64,000 bases of DNA from Acidimicrobiales bacterium (lineage in GTDB: Bacteria > Actinomycetota > Acidimicrobiia > Acidimicrobiales > JACCXE01), in NCBI GenBank assembly GCA_035546775.1, contig DASZWD010000047.1, positions 24,171-88,170 on the forward strand, written 5' to 3'. Both the position numbers and the translations under genes were made by a program. Shown here one piece after another: positions 1 to 9,285 of this stretch (positions are counted from its first letter, which is position 1; each line of letters begins with the position of its first letter). The notes beneath the pieces are model-generated. The model saw only the letters and a list, made by a program, of their open reading frames with translations. It was not told where the DNA came from and searched no databases.

Positions 1-120
1 GCCACCAAGCCCCAGCACCTCGACGACGCCGTGGCCGCCGTCGACCTGACGCTTTCGGCCGACGAGATCGCGCGGCTCGAGGAGCCCTACGAACCGCACC
101 GCGACTCAGGGTTCCGGTAG
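1..120 (+). CDS. Aldo/keto reductase, C-terminal fragment (5' end outside window)
   Basis: Only the last 39 codons are present, open from base 1 and ending at TAG 118-120. The residues ([20 protein letters not shown], then [13 protein letters not shown]) match the usual C-terminal end of bacterial aldo/keto reductases, where a lysine/proline segment near the NADPH 2'-phosphate site is followed by a helix and a LEEPY.PH tail. Such enzymes reduce aldehydes and ketones with NADPH in the cytosol. The catalytic tetrad is off the window, so activity and substrate cannot be judged. It is followed after 16 bp by phosphoketolase on the same strand. Confidence 0.75.
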   Translation, partial: ATKPQHLDDAVAAVDLTLSADEIARLEEPYEPHRDSGFR

Positions 121-136
121 CGGGCACGATAAGGGC

Positions 137-2599
137 ATGACCGACCGCCTCGCCAGCATGGGCGGCGACACCGCCGCCGACTTCGACACGTCGGGCGCGG
201 GCGAGACCATCGCTCCCGAACCGCTGGTGCTCAACGTCGTGCCCGGTCCGCTGCCCGAGGAGATGCTGCGGCGCGTCGACGCCTGGTGGCGCGCCGCCAA
301 CTACCTCGCCGTTGGCCAGATCTACCTGATGTCGCACCCGCTGCCGCCGGCCCCATTGCAACCCGAAGACATCAAGCCGCGCCTGCTCGGCCACTTCGGC
401 ACCGTGCCCGGACTCAACCTCGTGTGGGCGCACGCCAACCGCGCCATCATCGAGCGCGACCTCGACGCGGTGTTCGTCGCCGGTCCGGGTCACGGCGGGC
501 CGGGCCCGAACGCCTGCGCCTGGCTCGAGGGCACCTATAGCGAGCGCTACAGCCACATCGCGCAGGACGGCGACGGCATGGTGGCGTTCTTCCGCCAGTT
601 CTCCTTTCCGGGTGGCGTGCCGAGTCATTGCGCGCCCGAGACGCCCGGCTCGTTCCACGAAGGCGGCGAGCTCGGCTACTCGCTGCTGCACGCCACGGGC
701 GCGGCGCTCGACGACCCGTCGCTCGTCGTGTTCTGCGTAGTGGGCGACGGCGAGGCCGAGACCGGAGCACTGGCGACGAGCTGGCACGCGCCGAAGTTCC
801 TCGACCCGGCGCGCGACGGCGCAGTGGTGCCGATCCTGCACCTGAACGAATACAAGATCGCCAATCCGACCGTGCTGGCGCGCATCCCGCCCGACGATCT
901 CGACTCGTTGCTGCGCGGCTACGGCTACGACCCGCACGTCGTCGCCGGCGACGATCCCGGCATGGTGCACCAGGCGATGGCGGCCGCGCTCGACGCGTGT
1001 CTCGACGCCGTCGCCGACATCCAGGCGCGAGCACGCGGCGGCGACGTTCCCGCGGCCGGCTGGCGCTGGCCGATGATCGTGTTGCGCACGCCGAAGGGGT
1101 GGACGTGCCCGCCGGTCGTCGACGGCGTCCAGGTCGAAGGCACCTTCCGCGCCCACCAGGTGCCGCTGCCCAACGCCCGTGGCGACGATCGTCACCGCCA
1201 GGTGCTCGAGGAGTGGCTGTGCTCGTACCGGCCCGAGGAGCTCTTCGACGACGCCGGCGCACCCGGCGCCGAGCTGCGCGCCCTGGTGCCGGCGGGTAAC
1301 CGGCGGATGAGCGCCAATCCCGTCGCCAACGGCGGCGAGAAGGTGGTCGACCTGCACCTGCCCGACTGGCGCGAGTTCGCCGTGGACGTGCGTGGGCCGG
1401 GGCAGAGCGAGCACGAGGCGACACGCGTGCTCGGAAGCTGGTTGCGCGAGGTGACGCGCGCCAACCCGACGAACTTCTTGACCTTCGCTCCCGACGAACT
1501 GGCGAGCAATCGCTTGCAGGACATCCTCGACGTCACCGGGCGCGACTGGCAGATCCGTATCGACGCCCGCGACGAGCGACTGGCGCGCGACGGACGCGTG
1601 ATCGAGATGCTGAGCGAGCACGTGTGCCAGGGGCTGCTCGAGGGCTACCTGCTCACCGGCCGGCACGGCGTATTCACGTGTTACGAAGCGTTCATCCACA
1701 TCGTCGACTCGATGTTCAACCAGCACGCCAAGTGGCTCGAAGCGGCCAATGCCGTGCCGTGGCGCCAGCCGATCCCGAGTCTCAACTACCTGCTGTCGTC
1801 GCACGTCTGGCGGCAGGACCACAACGGCAGCACGCACCAGGACCCGGGCTTCCTCGACGTCGTCATGAACAAGAAGCCCGAGGTCGTGCGCGTGTACCTG
1901 CCGCCCGACGCCAACACGCTCCTGTCGACGATGGATCACTGCCTGCGGTCGCGCCAGTACGTGAACGTCGTGGTCGCGGGCAAGCAACCGCAGTTCGACT
2001 GGCTCGACGCCGAGGCGGCCGCGGAACACTGCGCCCGCGGGCTCGGCATCTGGGAGTGGGCGAGTAGTGACGGCGGCCACGGTGAACCCGACGTCGCGTT
2101 GGCGTGCGCCGGCGACGTGCCCACACTCGAGACCCTCGCGGCGGTCACCATGCTGCGCGAGCGCGTTCCGTCGTTGGGGGTGCGCGTCGTCAACGTCGTC
2201 GACCTGATGCGTCTGCTGCCGGCCAGCGAGCATCCGCACGGGTTGACCGACGTCGAGTTCGACGCGCTGTTCACCACGCACGCGCCGGTGGTGTTCGCCT
2301 TCCACGGTTACCCGTGGTTGATCCACCGGTTGGTGTACCGGCGGACCAACCAGGAACGGTTCCACGTGCGCGGCTACAAGGAGAACGGCACGACCACGAC
2401 GCCCTTCGACATGGTCATGCTCAACGATCTCGACCGCTACCACCTCGTGATGGACGTGATCGACCGCGTCGAGGGGTTGGGTGAACGCGCCGCGGACGTG
2501 CGCCAGGAAATGGTCGACGCCCGCTTCCGGGCGCGGGCGTGGACCCGCGACCACGGCGAGGACATTCCCGAAGTCGCACACTGGCGCTGGGACGCGTGA
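137..2599 (+). CDS. xfp: Phosphoketolase (xylulose-5-P / fructose-6-P)
   Basis: This 820-residue protein has the full family length. It is a thiamine-diphosphate enzyme that splits xylulose 5-phosphate or fructose 6-phosphate with phosphate to give acetyl phosphate plus glyceraldehyde 3-phosphate or erythrose 4-phosphate. Visible family signatures are GPGHGGPG near residue 115, [10 protein letters not shown] near 175, the ThDP/Mg motif GDGEAETG near 203, [10 protein letters not shown] near 237, [12 protein letters not shown] near 560 and [14 protein letters not shown] near 746. It ends one base before the acetate kinase start, so the two are almost certainly cotranscribed and together turn sugar phosphate into acetate and ATP. 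Which sugar phosphate is preferred cannot be told from sequence. Confidence 0.96.
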   Translation: MTDRLASMGGDTAADFDTSGAGETIAPEPLVLNVVPGPLPEEMLRRVDAWWRAANYLAVGQIYLMSHPLPPAPLQPEDIKPRLLGHFGTVPGLNLVWAHANRAIIERDLDAVFVAGPGHGGPGPNACAWLEGTYSERYSHIAQDGDGMVAFFRQFSFPGGVPSHCAPETPGSFHEGGELGYSLLHATGAALDDPSLVVFCVVGDGEAETGALATSWHAPKFLDPARDGAVVPILHLNEYKIANPTVLARIPPDDLDSLLRGYGYDPHVVAGDDPGMVHQAMAAALDACLDAVADIQARARGGDVPAAGWRWPMIVLRTPKGWTCPPVVDGVQVEGTFRAHQVPLPNARGDDRHRQVLEEWLCSYRPEELFDDAGAPGAELRALVPAGNRRMSANPVANGGEKVVDLHLPDWREFAVDVRGPGQSEHEATRVLGSWLREVTRANPTNFLTFAPDELASNRLQDILDVTGRDWQIRIDARDERLARDGRVIEMLSEHVCQGLLEGYLLTGRHGVFTCYEAFIHIVDSMFNQHAKWLEAANAVPWRQPIPSLNYLLSSHVWRQDHNGSTHQDPGFLDVVMNKKPEVVRVYLPPDANTLLSTMDHCLRSRQYVNVVVAGKQPQFDWLDAEAAAEHCARGLGIWEWASSDGGHGEPDVALACAGDVPTLETLAAVTMLRERVPSLGVRVVNVVDLMRLLPASEHPHGLTDVEFDALFTTHAPVVFAFHGYPWLIHRLVYRRTNQERFHVRGYKENGTTTTPFDMVMLNDLDRYHLVMDVIDRVEGLGERAADVRQEMVDARFRARAWTRDHGEDIPEVAHWRWDA

Positions 2600-2600
2600 C

Positions 2601-3716
2601 GTGACGGCGGCGGTGCTCGTCGTCAACGTCGGTTCGACATCGCTGAAGCTTGCGCTGTTCAACGCCGACGCGTCTGCCGAATTGTGGGCGCGTGAGACGG
2701 CGCTCGCCGCCGACAGCGATCGGGTCGCCGCCATCGGCGAGGCGATCGGCGAGAGCCCGGCGCACGAATACGACGTTGTTGCCGTCGGCCACCGCATCGT
2801 CCACGGCGGAGCGACGCTGACTGCGCCGGTCGTGGTCAACGCCGGCGTCGAAGCGGCGATCGAGGCGGCAGCGCAGTACGCCCCGCTGCACAATCGGGCC
2901 GGTCTCGACGGGATCCACGCGGCGTGTGGGGCCGTCGCCGGCGCACCGCAGGTGGCGGTGTTCGACACGGCGTTTCACCACACGCTGCCGGACGCCGCCG
3001 CCGTGTACGGCGGACCGTACGACTGGTTCGCCACCGGGCTGCGTCGATACGGATTTCACGGCATCAGCCACGAGCACGCGGCGCGCACGGCCGCGGCGCT
3101 GCTGGCGCGCCCGGTCGACGAGTTGTGCCTCGTGACGTGTCACCTCGGGGGCGGAAGTTCCGTGACCGCAGTGGAGCGCGGTCGCAGCGTCGACACGACG
3201 ATGGGCCTCACACCCCTCGACGGCTTGATCATGACGACACGCTCGGGCAGCGTCGACCCGGCACTGGTGCTGCACCTGCTGCGCGCCGGAGCGACGGTCG
3301 ACGAGGTGGAGAACGTGCTCGAGCACCGGTCGGGCCTCGCCGGGCTGTCGGGCACGAGCGGCGACCTGCGCGACGTCGTCGCCGCCCGCGACGTGGGTAG
3401 TGCGCGGGCGGCGCTGGCCATCGACGCCTTCGTGCACCGCGTCGCCAGCGGCGTGGGGGCGATGGCCGCCGCCCTGGGCCGCCTCGATGCGATCGTCTTC
3501 ACCGGCGGGATCGGCGTGCACAGCGCCGAGGTGCGCGCCCGCGTGTGCGATCAGTTCGCCTTTGCCGGGCTCGGGCTCGACGCGGCCCGCAACACCGCGG
3601 CGACGGGCGACACCGTGATCTCCCACGCCGACAGCCCGCTGGCCGCCGCCGTCGTAACCGCCCGCGAGGAAGAAGCGATCGCCCGCGCCTGCGCCGCGCT
3701 CGTCGGGCACCCCTGA
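2601..3716 (+). CDS. ackA: Acetate kinase
   Basis: I chose the GTG at 2601, one base after the phosphoketolase stop, because the conserved N-terminal strand (VLVVNVGSTSLKLALF) begins three residues later; longer in-frame extensions lie inside xfp. The 371-residue product is slightly shorter than the common ~400. Motifs of the ASKHA acetate kinase fold are present: HRIVHGG, VFDTAFHHTLP with the catalytic Asp/His, RYGFHGISHEH, HLGGGSS, a PLDGLIMTTRSGSVDP segment and FTGGIGVHSAEVR near the C-terminus. It moves phosphate from acetyl phosphate to ADP, the ATP-yielding step after phosphoketolase. Pairing with xfp rather than with phosphotransacetylase points to this shunt. Confidence 0.95.
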   Translation: MTAAVLVVNVGSTSLKLALFNADASAELWARETALAADSDRVAAIGEAIGESPAHEYDVVAVGHRIVHGGATLTAPVVVNAGVEAAIEAAAQYAPLHNRAGLDGIHAACGAVAGAPQVAVFDTAFHHTLPDAAAVYGGPYDWFATGLRRYGFHGISHEHAARTAAALLARPVDELCLVTCHLGGGSSVTAVERGRSVDTTMGLTPLDGLIMTTRSGSVDPALVLHLLRAGATVDEVENVLEHRSGLAGLSGTSGDLRDVVAARDVGSARAALAIDAFVHRVASGVGAMAAALGRLDAIVFTGGIGVHSAEVRARVCDQFAFAGLGLDAARNTAATGDTVISHADSPLAAAVVTAREEEAIARACAALVGHP

Positions 3717-3736
3717 TCCGCGGCGAGAATGCCGGT

Positions 3737-4690
3737 ATGGACGGGCGCGAGGTTTCCTGGATACTCGACGGCATCACGATGTACGGCACGCTGGTGTGCC
3801 CCGACGGCGAGGGGCCGTTTCCGGCGGTCGTGCTCGTCGCCGGGAGTGGACCGACCGATCGCGACTGGTGCTCGCCGTTGTTGCCCGGCAGCAACGGGAG
3901 CGGCCGCTTGTTCGCCGAGGCGTTAGCCGAGGCCGGCATCGCGTCGCTGCGTTACGACAAGCGGGCGTCGGGGCCCCACGCGATGCAGAACGTCCCCCGA
4001 CTCATCGGCAAGCTGAGTATGCAGTCGCACCTCGACGAGCTTGTCGCCGCGGTGGGCGCGCTGGTCGGCGACGGGCGCGTCGACCGTTCGCGGATCGCGG
4101 GGTTCGGCAACAGCGAAGGCACGCTGCACGTGTTGCACTACGCCTCCAGTACGCAGGACGTGCCGTTCGTCGGTCTCGTCCTCGCCGCCCCGCCCGGGCG
4201 TCCGATTGCGGAGGTGCTGCTGTCGCAGCTCGAGCTGCAGTCGAGGCAGGTTCCCGGCGGTGCCGAGCTGATGCCGCTCGTACGCGCCGCCGCGACGCGC
4301 TACTCCGCCGGACAACCGATGGATCCCGATCCGGCGCTGCCCGAGAGCGTGCGCATGGTGCTGCTGAGCTTCGACACACCGGCGAACCTCCCGCTCGCCC
4401 GTGAGCTGTGGAACGAGTCGGCGTGCGACGCACTCAAGCAGGTCACCATTCCGACGCTGGTGCTCATCGGCGGGCGCGACGTGCAGATCGATGCCCACCT
4501 CGACGGCGACCCGCTACAGCGCGCCGCCGCCGGGATGACCAACGTGACCTTCGCCTTCCCGCCGAACGCCAACCACGTGTTCAAGGAAGACACGGGCACG
4601 TCGGGGGTCGGTTACAACGACCCGGGCACACACCTCGATCCGGAGAGCCTGGCGCGCATCATTGCGTTCCTGCGCGACGCGTTCGCTTAG
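3737..4690 (+). CDS. Alpha/beta hydrolase (prolyl-oligopeptidase-like fold)
   Basis: The ATG at 3737 gives 317 residues. The chain begins with a beta-hairpin-rich segment and a VLVAGSGPTDRDW oxyanion region typical of the BAAT/dienelactone-type hydrolases. The nucleophile elbow reads GFGNSEG (Ser near residue 120), and a late NANHVFKED supplies the probable catalytic His. An aspartate in the LIGGRDVQID strand is the likely acid. No signal peptide is seen, so it is cytosolic. The substrate is unknown; esters or amides are possible. It follows ackA by 20 bp but its role in that unit is unclear. Its 3' end overlaps the convergent HAD gene by 4 bp. Confidence 0.85.
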   Translation: MDGREVSWILDGITMYGTLVCPDGEGPFPAVVLVAGSGPTDRDWCSPLLPGSNGSGRLFAEALAEAGIASLRYDKRASGPHAMQNVPRLIGKLSMQSHLDELVAAVGALVGDGRVDRSRIAGFGNSEGTLHVLHYASSTQDVPFVGLVLAAPPGRPIAEVLLSQLELQSRQVPGGAELMPLVRAAATRYSAGQPMDPDPALPESVRMVLLSFDTPANLPLARELWNESACDALKQVTIPTLVLIGGRDVQIDAHLDGDPLQRAAAGMTNVTFAFPPNANHVFKEDTGTSGVGYNDPGTHLDPESLARIIAFLRDAFA

Positions 4691-5310
4691 TTGGCGGCGA
4701 GGAGCGCGTCGAGTTCGTCGAGCGCGGCGTCGGGCGGATCGCCGACGAGGATGGCGCGCAGCCCGACGGCGCGCGCCGCGTCGACGTTGCTCTCGAGGTC
4801 GTCGAGGAATACCGCATCGCCCGGATCGGCGACGCCCAACTTGGCGAGCGCCAGTTCGAAGATCGCCGGGTTCGGTTTCCGCACGCCTTCGGCCGACGAG
4901 TCGACCACCACGTCGAACAGCTCGTCGACCGGGATGAGGCTGCGCCACAGGTTCGAGCCCTCGCGCACGTTGTTGGTGATGAGCGCCGTCTTGTAACCGT
5001 CGCGGCGCAACTCGAGGACGCGCTCGACGACGTGGGGGAACACCACCATCTCTTCGCGCAGCGCCGCCATCGGCGTCAGGTCGAGTTCGACACCCGCGGC
5101 CTGTGCCAGCGCGCTGACTTCCTGAAACCACTCGGCGAAACCGATCTCGCCGCGCTCGAGGCGATGCCAGGGGTGGTCGCCGTCCTCGTGGTACGCGCCG
5201 ACGAGCAACTCGACGTTGCCGCCCGCAGCGGCGGTGAGATTGGGCCACGGCGACGTCGTCAACACGCCTGTCAGGTCGAACAGCACCGCCGATATCGCCA
5301 CGGATGCCAC
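4687..5310 (-). CDS. HAD-superfamily hydrolase (subfamily IA)
   Basis: The 207-residue protein has an N-terminal FDLTGVLTTSP motif I with the nucleophile Asp; the usual second Asp of DxD is Thr, as in the DxT variants of the epoxide-hydrolase N-domain/X-subgroup of HADs. Motif II is TALITNNV, the motif III lysine is in GVRKPNPAIF, and motif IV is FLDDLESN. A helical cap of subclass C1 lies between motifs I and II. The GTG at 5310 is the longest start; a second GTG at 5301 places motif I closer to the N-terminus and is equally possible. It is probably a small-molecule phosphatase. It is divergent from the monooxygenase at 5394. Confidence 0.85.
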   Translation of the reverse strand: MASVAISAVLFDLTGVLTTSPWPNLTAAAGGNVELLVGAYHEDGDHPWHRLERGEIGFAEWFQEVSALAQAAGVELDLTPMAALREEMVVFPHVVERVLELRRDGYKTALITNNVREGSNLWRSLIPVDELFDVVVDSSAEGVRKPNPAIFELALAKLGVADPGDAVFLDDLESNVDAARAVGLRAILVGDPPDAALDELDALLAAN

Positions 5311-5393
5311 GCTACGAGACGTGACGACGTCCGACGACTTCTGTTACGCCTTCTGCCATTGCGCCGCCAGGTATACGACCGTACATTTGTTGG

Positions 5394-7190
5394 GTGACGA
5401 CGACCGAAGAGCTGGGATTCGATCCGGACGAGCTGCGCGCCAGGTACGAGGCGGAGCGCGACAAGCGCCTGCGTCCTGATGGCGCCGAGCAGTACATCGA
5501 GCTGACCGGTCGCTTTGCCCACTACTACGAGGAAGACCCCTACGTCGACGCGCCGATCGAGCGCGCTCCGATCAACGCGGAGGCGAACGTCGTCGTCATC
5601 GGTGGCGGGTTCAGCGGGCTGCTCGCCGGGGCGCGCCTCACCGAGATCGGCATCGACGAATTCAACATCATCGAGGCCGGGGCCGACTTCGGCGGCACCT
5701 GGTACTGGAACCGCTACCCCGGCGCGCAGTGCGACATCGAGTCGTACTGCTACCTACCGCTGCTCGAAGAGCTCGAGTACATGCCTAAGGAGAAGTACTC
5801 CTTCGCCCCGGAGATTTACGAGCACAGCCGCCGCATCGGCAAGCACTACGGCCTGTACGACAAGACGTGGTTCCAGACGCGGGTGCGGTCGGTCGACTGG
5901 GACGAGAGCATCAAGCGCTGGCACCTGCGGACCAACCGCGGCGACGACATCAGGGCGCGTTTCGTCATCTTTGCGCTCGGCCCGGCGAACCGTCCGAAGC
6001 TGCCGGGCATCGAGGGCATCGACGACTTCAAGGGCCACTCGTTCCACACGGCGCGCTGGGACTACGACTACACCGGCGGCGACACGAACGGCGGCATGAC
6101 GGGTCTGGCCGACAAGCGCGTCGCCATCATCGGCACCGGGGCGACGGCCATCCAGTGCGTGCCCCGCACCGCCGAGTGCGCGCAGCATCTCTACGTGTTC
6201 CAGCGCACGCCGTCGTCGGTCGACCTGCGGGGCAACAAGCCGACCGATCCCGACTGGTGGAAGTCGCTGTCGCCCGGCTGGCAGAAAGCGCGGCGCGAGA
6301 ACTTCGCCGGCATCCTGGCGGGCGAGCAGTTCGACGAGGACCTCGTCAACGACGGCTGGACCGACATCTTCCGCAACATGACGTCGGAGCTGAGCGGTGG
6401 CGGCTCGATCCTCGACATCGGCAAGGCGGTCGAGCTGGCCGACTTCCGCAAGATGAATTCGATCCGCCGGCGCGTCGAGGAGACGGTGAACGACCCGGCC
6501 ACGGCCGAGGCGCTCAAGCCGTACTACCGCCAGATGTGCAAGCGGCCCACGTTCAACGACGAGTACCTGCCGGCGTTCAACCGCGACAACGTGACGCTGG
6601 TCGACGTGAGCGAGTCCAAGGGCATCGGCCGCATCACCGAGAAGGGCGTCGTCGCCAACGGCGTCGAATACGCAGTCGACTGCATCATCTTCGCGTCGGG
6701 CTTCGAGATCACCACGAAGCTGGAGCGCCGCATCGGCCTGCCGGTCAACGGGCGCGACGGCCTGTCGCTGTTCGAACACTGGGGCGGCGGCATCAAGTCG
6801 CTCCACGGCTTCACCACCCGCGGCTTCCCCAACTGGTTCTACATCGGCATGTCGCAGAACGCCTTCAGCGTGAACATGACCCAGATGTTCGACGAGCAGG
6901 CCCAGCACATCGCCTACCTGATCAAGGAGACGATCGACCGCGGCGCCACGACGATCGAGCCGAGCGAGGAGGGCCAGCGCGCCTGGTGCGAGCTGATCGA
7001 CAATTTCGGGGCCATGACCGCCGCTCTCGGCTTCTTCGAGAGTTGCACGCCCGGCTACTACAACAACGAAGGCCAGGGTCAGGGTGGGCTCAGCTCGGGC
7101 GTGTACGCGGCGGGCATCAACGCCTTCAACCAGCTGCTCGTCGACTGGCGCGAGCGCGGCGATCTCGACGGGATGGAGTTGGACCGTTAG
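5394..7190 (+). CDS. Baeyer-Villiger-type flavin monooxygenase
   Basis: This 598-residue class B flavoprotein is predicted to insert one O2 atom into a ketone or to oxidise a heteroatom using FAD and NADPH. It carries a first Rossmann motif (VVVIGGGFSGLLAG, near residue 67), the Baeyer-Villiger fingerprint FxGxxxHxxxWD as FKGHSFHTARWD near 212, and a second nucleotide motif VAIIGTGATAI near 244. An N-terminal extension of about 60 residues precedes the FAD motif, as in phenylacetone/cyclopentadecanone-type enzymes. The GTG start at 5394 is the first in frame. The downstream TetR gene and phosphotransferase lie on the same strand. The substrate is unknown; the FAxD-type steroid or cyclic ketone enzymes are the nearest in style. 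Confidence 0.92.
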   Translation: MTTTEELGFDPDELRARYEAERDKRLRPDGAEQYIELTGRFAHYYEEDPYVDAPIERAPINAEANVVVIGGGFSGLLAGARLTEIGIDEFNIIEAGADFGGTWYWNRYPGAQCDIESYCYLPLLEELEYMPKEKYSFAPEIYEHSRRIGKHYGLYDKTWFQTRVRSVDWDESIKRWHLRTNRGDDIRARFVIFALGPANRPKLPGIEGIDDFKGHSFHTARWDYDYTGGDTNGGMTGLADKRVAIIGTGATAIQCVPRTAECAQHLYVFQRTPSSVDLRGNKPTDPDWWKSLSPGWQKARRENFAGILAGEQFDEDLVNDGWTDIFRNMTSELSGGGSILDIGKAVELADFRKMNSIRRRVEETVNDPATAEALKPYYRQMCKRPTFNDEYLPAFNRDNVTLVDVSESKGIGRITEKGVVANGVEYAVDCIIFASGFEITTKLERRIGLPVNGRDGLSLFEHWGGGIKSLHGFTTRGFPNWFYIGMSQNAFSVNMTQMFDEQAQHIAYLIKETIDRGATTIEPSEEGQRAWCELIDNFGAMTAALGFFESCTPGYYNNEGQGQGGLSSGVYAAGINAFNQLLVDWRERGDLDGMELDR

Positions 7191-7749
7191 GGCGAACAAG
7201 CGCGACGAGGTGCTGCTGGCGGCGCGCGACGCGTTCGCGGCGCGCGGCTATTCGGGCGCGTCGATGCGAACCATCGCGGCCGACGCCGGCGTCACCGCCA
7301 TGGCGCTGTACAACTACGCGTCCTCCAAGGCCGCGCTGTTCGAACTGGTGTGGGGCGAAAGCGTCGAGGCGCTGTACGCCGAGTTCGCCAAGGCGATCGC
7401 CGGCCAAGCGACCCTCGTCGACGAGATCAACGCCGTGTTCGACGCCGCCTACGCCGCCTTCGTCGACGACCCAGTCGGGCTGCTGTTCACGTCGCGCCTG
7501 CTGGTCGAGCGTCGGCATCCGGACCTGGCGCACATCGACCTGCACCTGACGCCCTACGCCGAGTTCTTCGTCGACATCACCGAGCGCGCCGTGCGCCGCC
7601 GCGAACTGAAGCGCAGCCAGCAGGTCGCCTTCATCGGCTTCGTCACCACGTTGCTGTGGGGCTTCACGTCGATCGCCACGCTGGAGCCGGCGGTGCTCCA
7701 GATCAGTGTCGAGGCGTCGAAGGCCGCCGTGGCGCGCTTCCTTCGCTAG
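7084..7749 (+). CDS. TetR-family transcriptional regulator, start uncertain
   Basis: The DNA-binding domain is clear: AARDAFAARGYSGASMRTIA, then ADAGVTAMALYNYASSKAAL, a textbook TetR helix-turn-helix, followed by a helical ligand domain. The start is odd. Between the monooxygenase stop at 7190 and the helix there is no ATG, GTG or TTG in frame. The only canonical starts are GTG 7084, which overlaps the monooxygenase by 107 bp, and GTG 7210, which would remove part of helix 1. The sequence just after the upstream stop (RANKRDEVLLAARD) looks like a natural N-terminus, so an atypical start codon or a base error near 7186 is possible. It probably regulates its own unit. Confidence 0.85.
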   Translation: MGSARACTRRASTPSTSCSSTGASAAISTGWSWTVRANKRDEVLLAARDAFAARGYSGASMRTIAADAGVTAMALYNYASSKAALFELVWGESVEALYAEFAKAIAGQATLVDEINAVFDAAYAAFVDDPVGLLFTSRLLVERRHPDLAHIDLHLTPYAEFFVDITERAVRRRELKRSQQVAFIGFVTTLLWGFTSIATLEPAVLQISVEASKAAVARFLR

Positions 7750-7761
7750 AACGGGCGCGGT

Positions 7762-8766
7762 ATGGAGGAGCGCGAGACCGAGGCGTTGCGGCGCTGGATC
7801 GTCGACCACGTCGACGGGATCGACGACGCGCCGATCGAGACCGAGCTGATCAGCGGTGGTCACTCGAACGTGACGATCGGCGCGCGCGTCGGCGGGCGCG
7901 AGCTCGTGGTGCGCCGCCCGCCGGTCACCGCCTTCCTGCCGACGGCCAACGACGTCGGGCGCGAGTACCGCTTCTACTCGGCACTGCGCGACACGCCGGT
8001 GCCGACGCCGGCCGCGTTCGCCTTCTGCGACGACGACTCGGTCATCGGGGCGCCGTTCTACGTCATGGAGCGGCTGCACGGCGTCGTGCCTCACGAGGTG
8101 GCGGCGCTCGACGGGATCACGGCGGCGGACGCCTCTGCGCTGTGTGACCGCTTCGTCGAGGTGCTCGCGGCGATCCACGCCGTCGACTACGGCGCCGTCG
8201 GCCTCGCCGACATCGGCAAGCCCACGGGCTACCTCGAACGCCAGGTGCGGCGCTGGACGGATCAGTGGCACCGGGCCAAGGTCGACGACGACCCCGTCAT
8301 CGACGAACTCGCCTCGGTCCTCGGCGCCAACATTCCGCCCTCGCCGGCGGCGACGATCGTGCACGGCGACTACCGGCTCGGCAACGTCATGCTCGACGCG
8401 TCGACGCGGCGCGACATCGTCGGCGTGTTCGACTGGGAGATGGCCACCCTCGGCGACCCGCTGGCCGACGTCGGCTACACGATGCTGTATTGGGGCACGA
8501 CCGATCGCCCGCCCATCCACCCGTCGCAGGAGTGCGCGGAGATGCCGGGGATGTACCGCGCCGACGAGCTGGCGCAGCGCTACGCCGAGGTGTCGGGTCG
8601 CGCCGTCGACCACGTCGAGTTCTATATCGTGCTGGCGGCGTTCAAGCTGTCGATCATCGGTGCCGGCAATGCGGCGCGCGCCCGCCGCGCCGGACTCGAG
8701 GCGCCTGTCGTCAGCGGGCAGATCCCGCTGGCGAACTGGGCGCTGGAATTCTGGAATCGCCCGTAA
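7762..8766 (+). CDS. Phosphotransferase family protein (APH/ACAD10-type kinase fold)
   Basis: The 334-residue protein has the aminoglycoside-phosphotransferase fold. The Brenner motif is IVHGDYRLGNVMLD (near residue 200) and the metal-binding motif is VFDWEMATLGDPLADVGY (near 225), the form typical of the ACAD10/11-like branch that travels with acyl-CoA dehydrogenases and lipid genes, rather than of antibiotic kinases. In that branch the kinase is thought to phosphorylate hydroxyacyl groups. It starts 12 bp after the TetR stop, so it is probably in the same unit as the monooxygenase. A second, more distant phosphotransferase lies at 24694. Confidence 0.88.
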   Translation: MEERETEALRRWIVDHVDGIDDAPIETELISGGHSNVTIGARVGGRELVVRRPPVTAFLPTANDVGREYRFYSALRDTPVPTPAAFAFCDDDSVIGAPFYVMERLHGVVPHEVAALDGITAADASALCDRFVEVLAAIHAVDYGAVGLADIGKPTGYLERQVRRWTDQWHRAKVDDDPVIDELASVLGANIPPSPAATIVHGDYRLGNVMLDASTRRDIVGVFDWEMATLGDPLADVGYTMLYWGTTDRPPIHPSQECAEMPGMYRADELAQRYAEVSGRAVDHVEFYIVLAAFKLSIIGAGNAARARRAGLEAPVVSGQIPLANWALEFWNRP

Positions 8767-8782
8767 CCCCAAGGAGCCGTAC

Positions 8783-9259
8783 ATGCCCGCAGCGAACAAG
8801 CCGTACCTCGTCGATTTCAAGGACGTGTCGACCGTGGGCCTCGAATCGTCACCGGTGGCCGATGCGCTCGCCGGCCTGCGGGCCAACGAGGCGCGCTACT
8901 TCAAGACCAAGTACGACGCCGACTTCGTCGTCGAGCCGGCGAGCAAGGCGAAGAAACTCGTCGGCTACGTCGCCCGGATCCTCAAGGAAGAGCGCGGCAT
9001 CGTGATCAAGGCCAAGCCGCTCGAGGCCACCGAGCTGCACGTCGACGGCATCCGCTGGACCCACGTCTTCTACGAGAGCGGTCTGGCGATCAACGTGCTG
9101 TACACGCTCGAGGACAAAGGCAAGCGGGCCGTCGGCTTCAAGCTGTCCGAAGGCATGGATCCGCCCGAGGAGCTCTCCGCGTTCAAGTGGGCGCGCCAGA
9201 AGTCCAAGCTGGCTGGCACTATCCGCGGCTCGTATTTCGTCATCAAGAACGAGTACTGA
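8783..9259 (+). CDS. Conserved hypothetical protein, family not recognised
   Basis: The ATG at 8783 follows an AAGGAG ribosome-binding site at 8771-8776 with good spacing and gives 158 residues. I do not recognise the family. The protein is soluble and lysine-rich, with no signal peptide, membrane segment or cysteine cluster. The pattern is mixed alpha/beta: an N-terminal part with a helix of charged residues (ALAGLRANEARYFKTKYDAD), and a C-terminal part of alternating strands (IVIKAKPLEATELHVDGIRW, then INVLYTLEDKGKRAVGFKL). It follows the phosphotransferase by 16 bp and is probably cotranscribed with it. Confidence 0.75.
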   Translation: MPAANKPYLVDFKDVSTVGLESSPVADALAGLRANEARYFKTKYDADFVVEPASKAKKLVGYVARILKEERGIVIKAKPLEATELHVDGIRWTHVFYESGLAINVLYTLEDKGKRAVGFKLSEGMDPPEELSAFKWARQKSKLAGTIRGSYFVIKNEY

Positions 9260-9265
9260 CCCTGC

Positions 9266-9285
9266 AACCCCGATTGGGTGGGGTT
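9266..9285. terminator. Short hairpin between convergent genes
   Basis: AACCCC at 9266-9271 and GGGGTT at 9280-9285 form a 6-bp stem with an 8-base loop in the 24-bp gap between the convergent genes ending at 9259 and 9284. There is no T run. It could act as a weak bidirectional terminator. Confidence 0.4.

Noticed and set aside
5754..7199. Minus-strand frame of about 480 codons opposite the monooxygenase
   Set aside because: The protein is a string of Arg/Val/Leu/Asp without recognisable folds, while the plus strand has both Rossmann motifs and the Baeyer-Villiger fingerprint.
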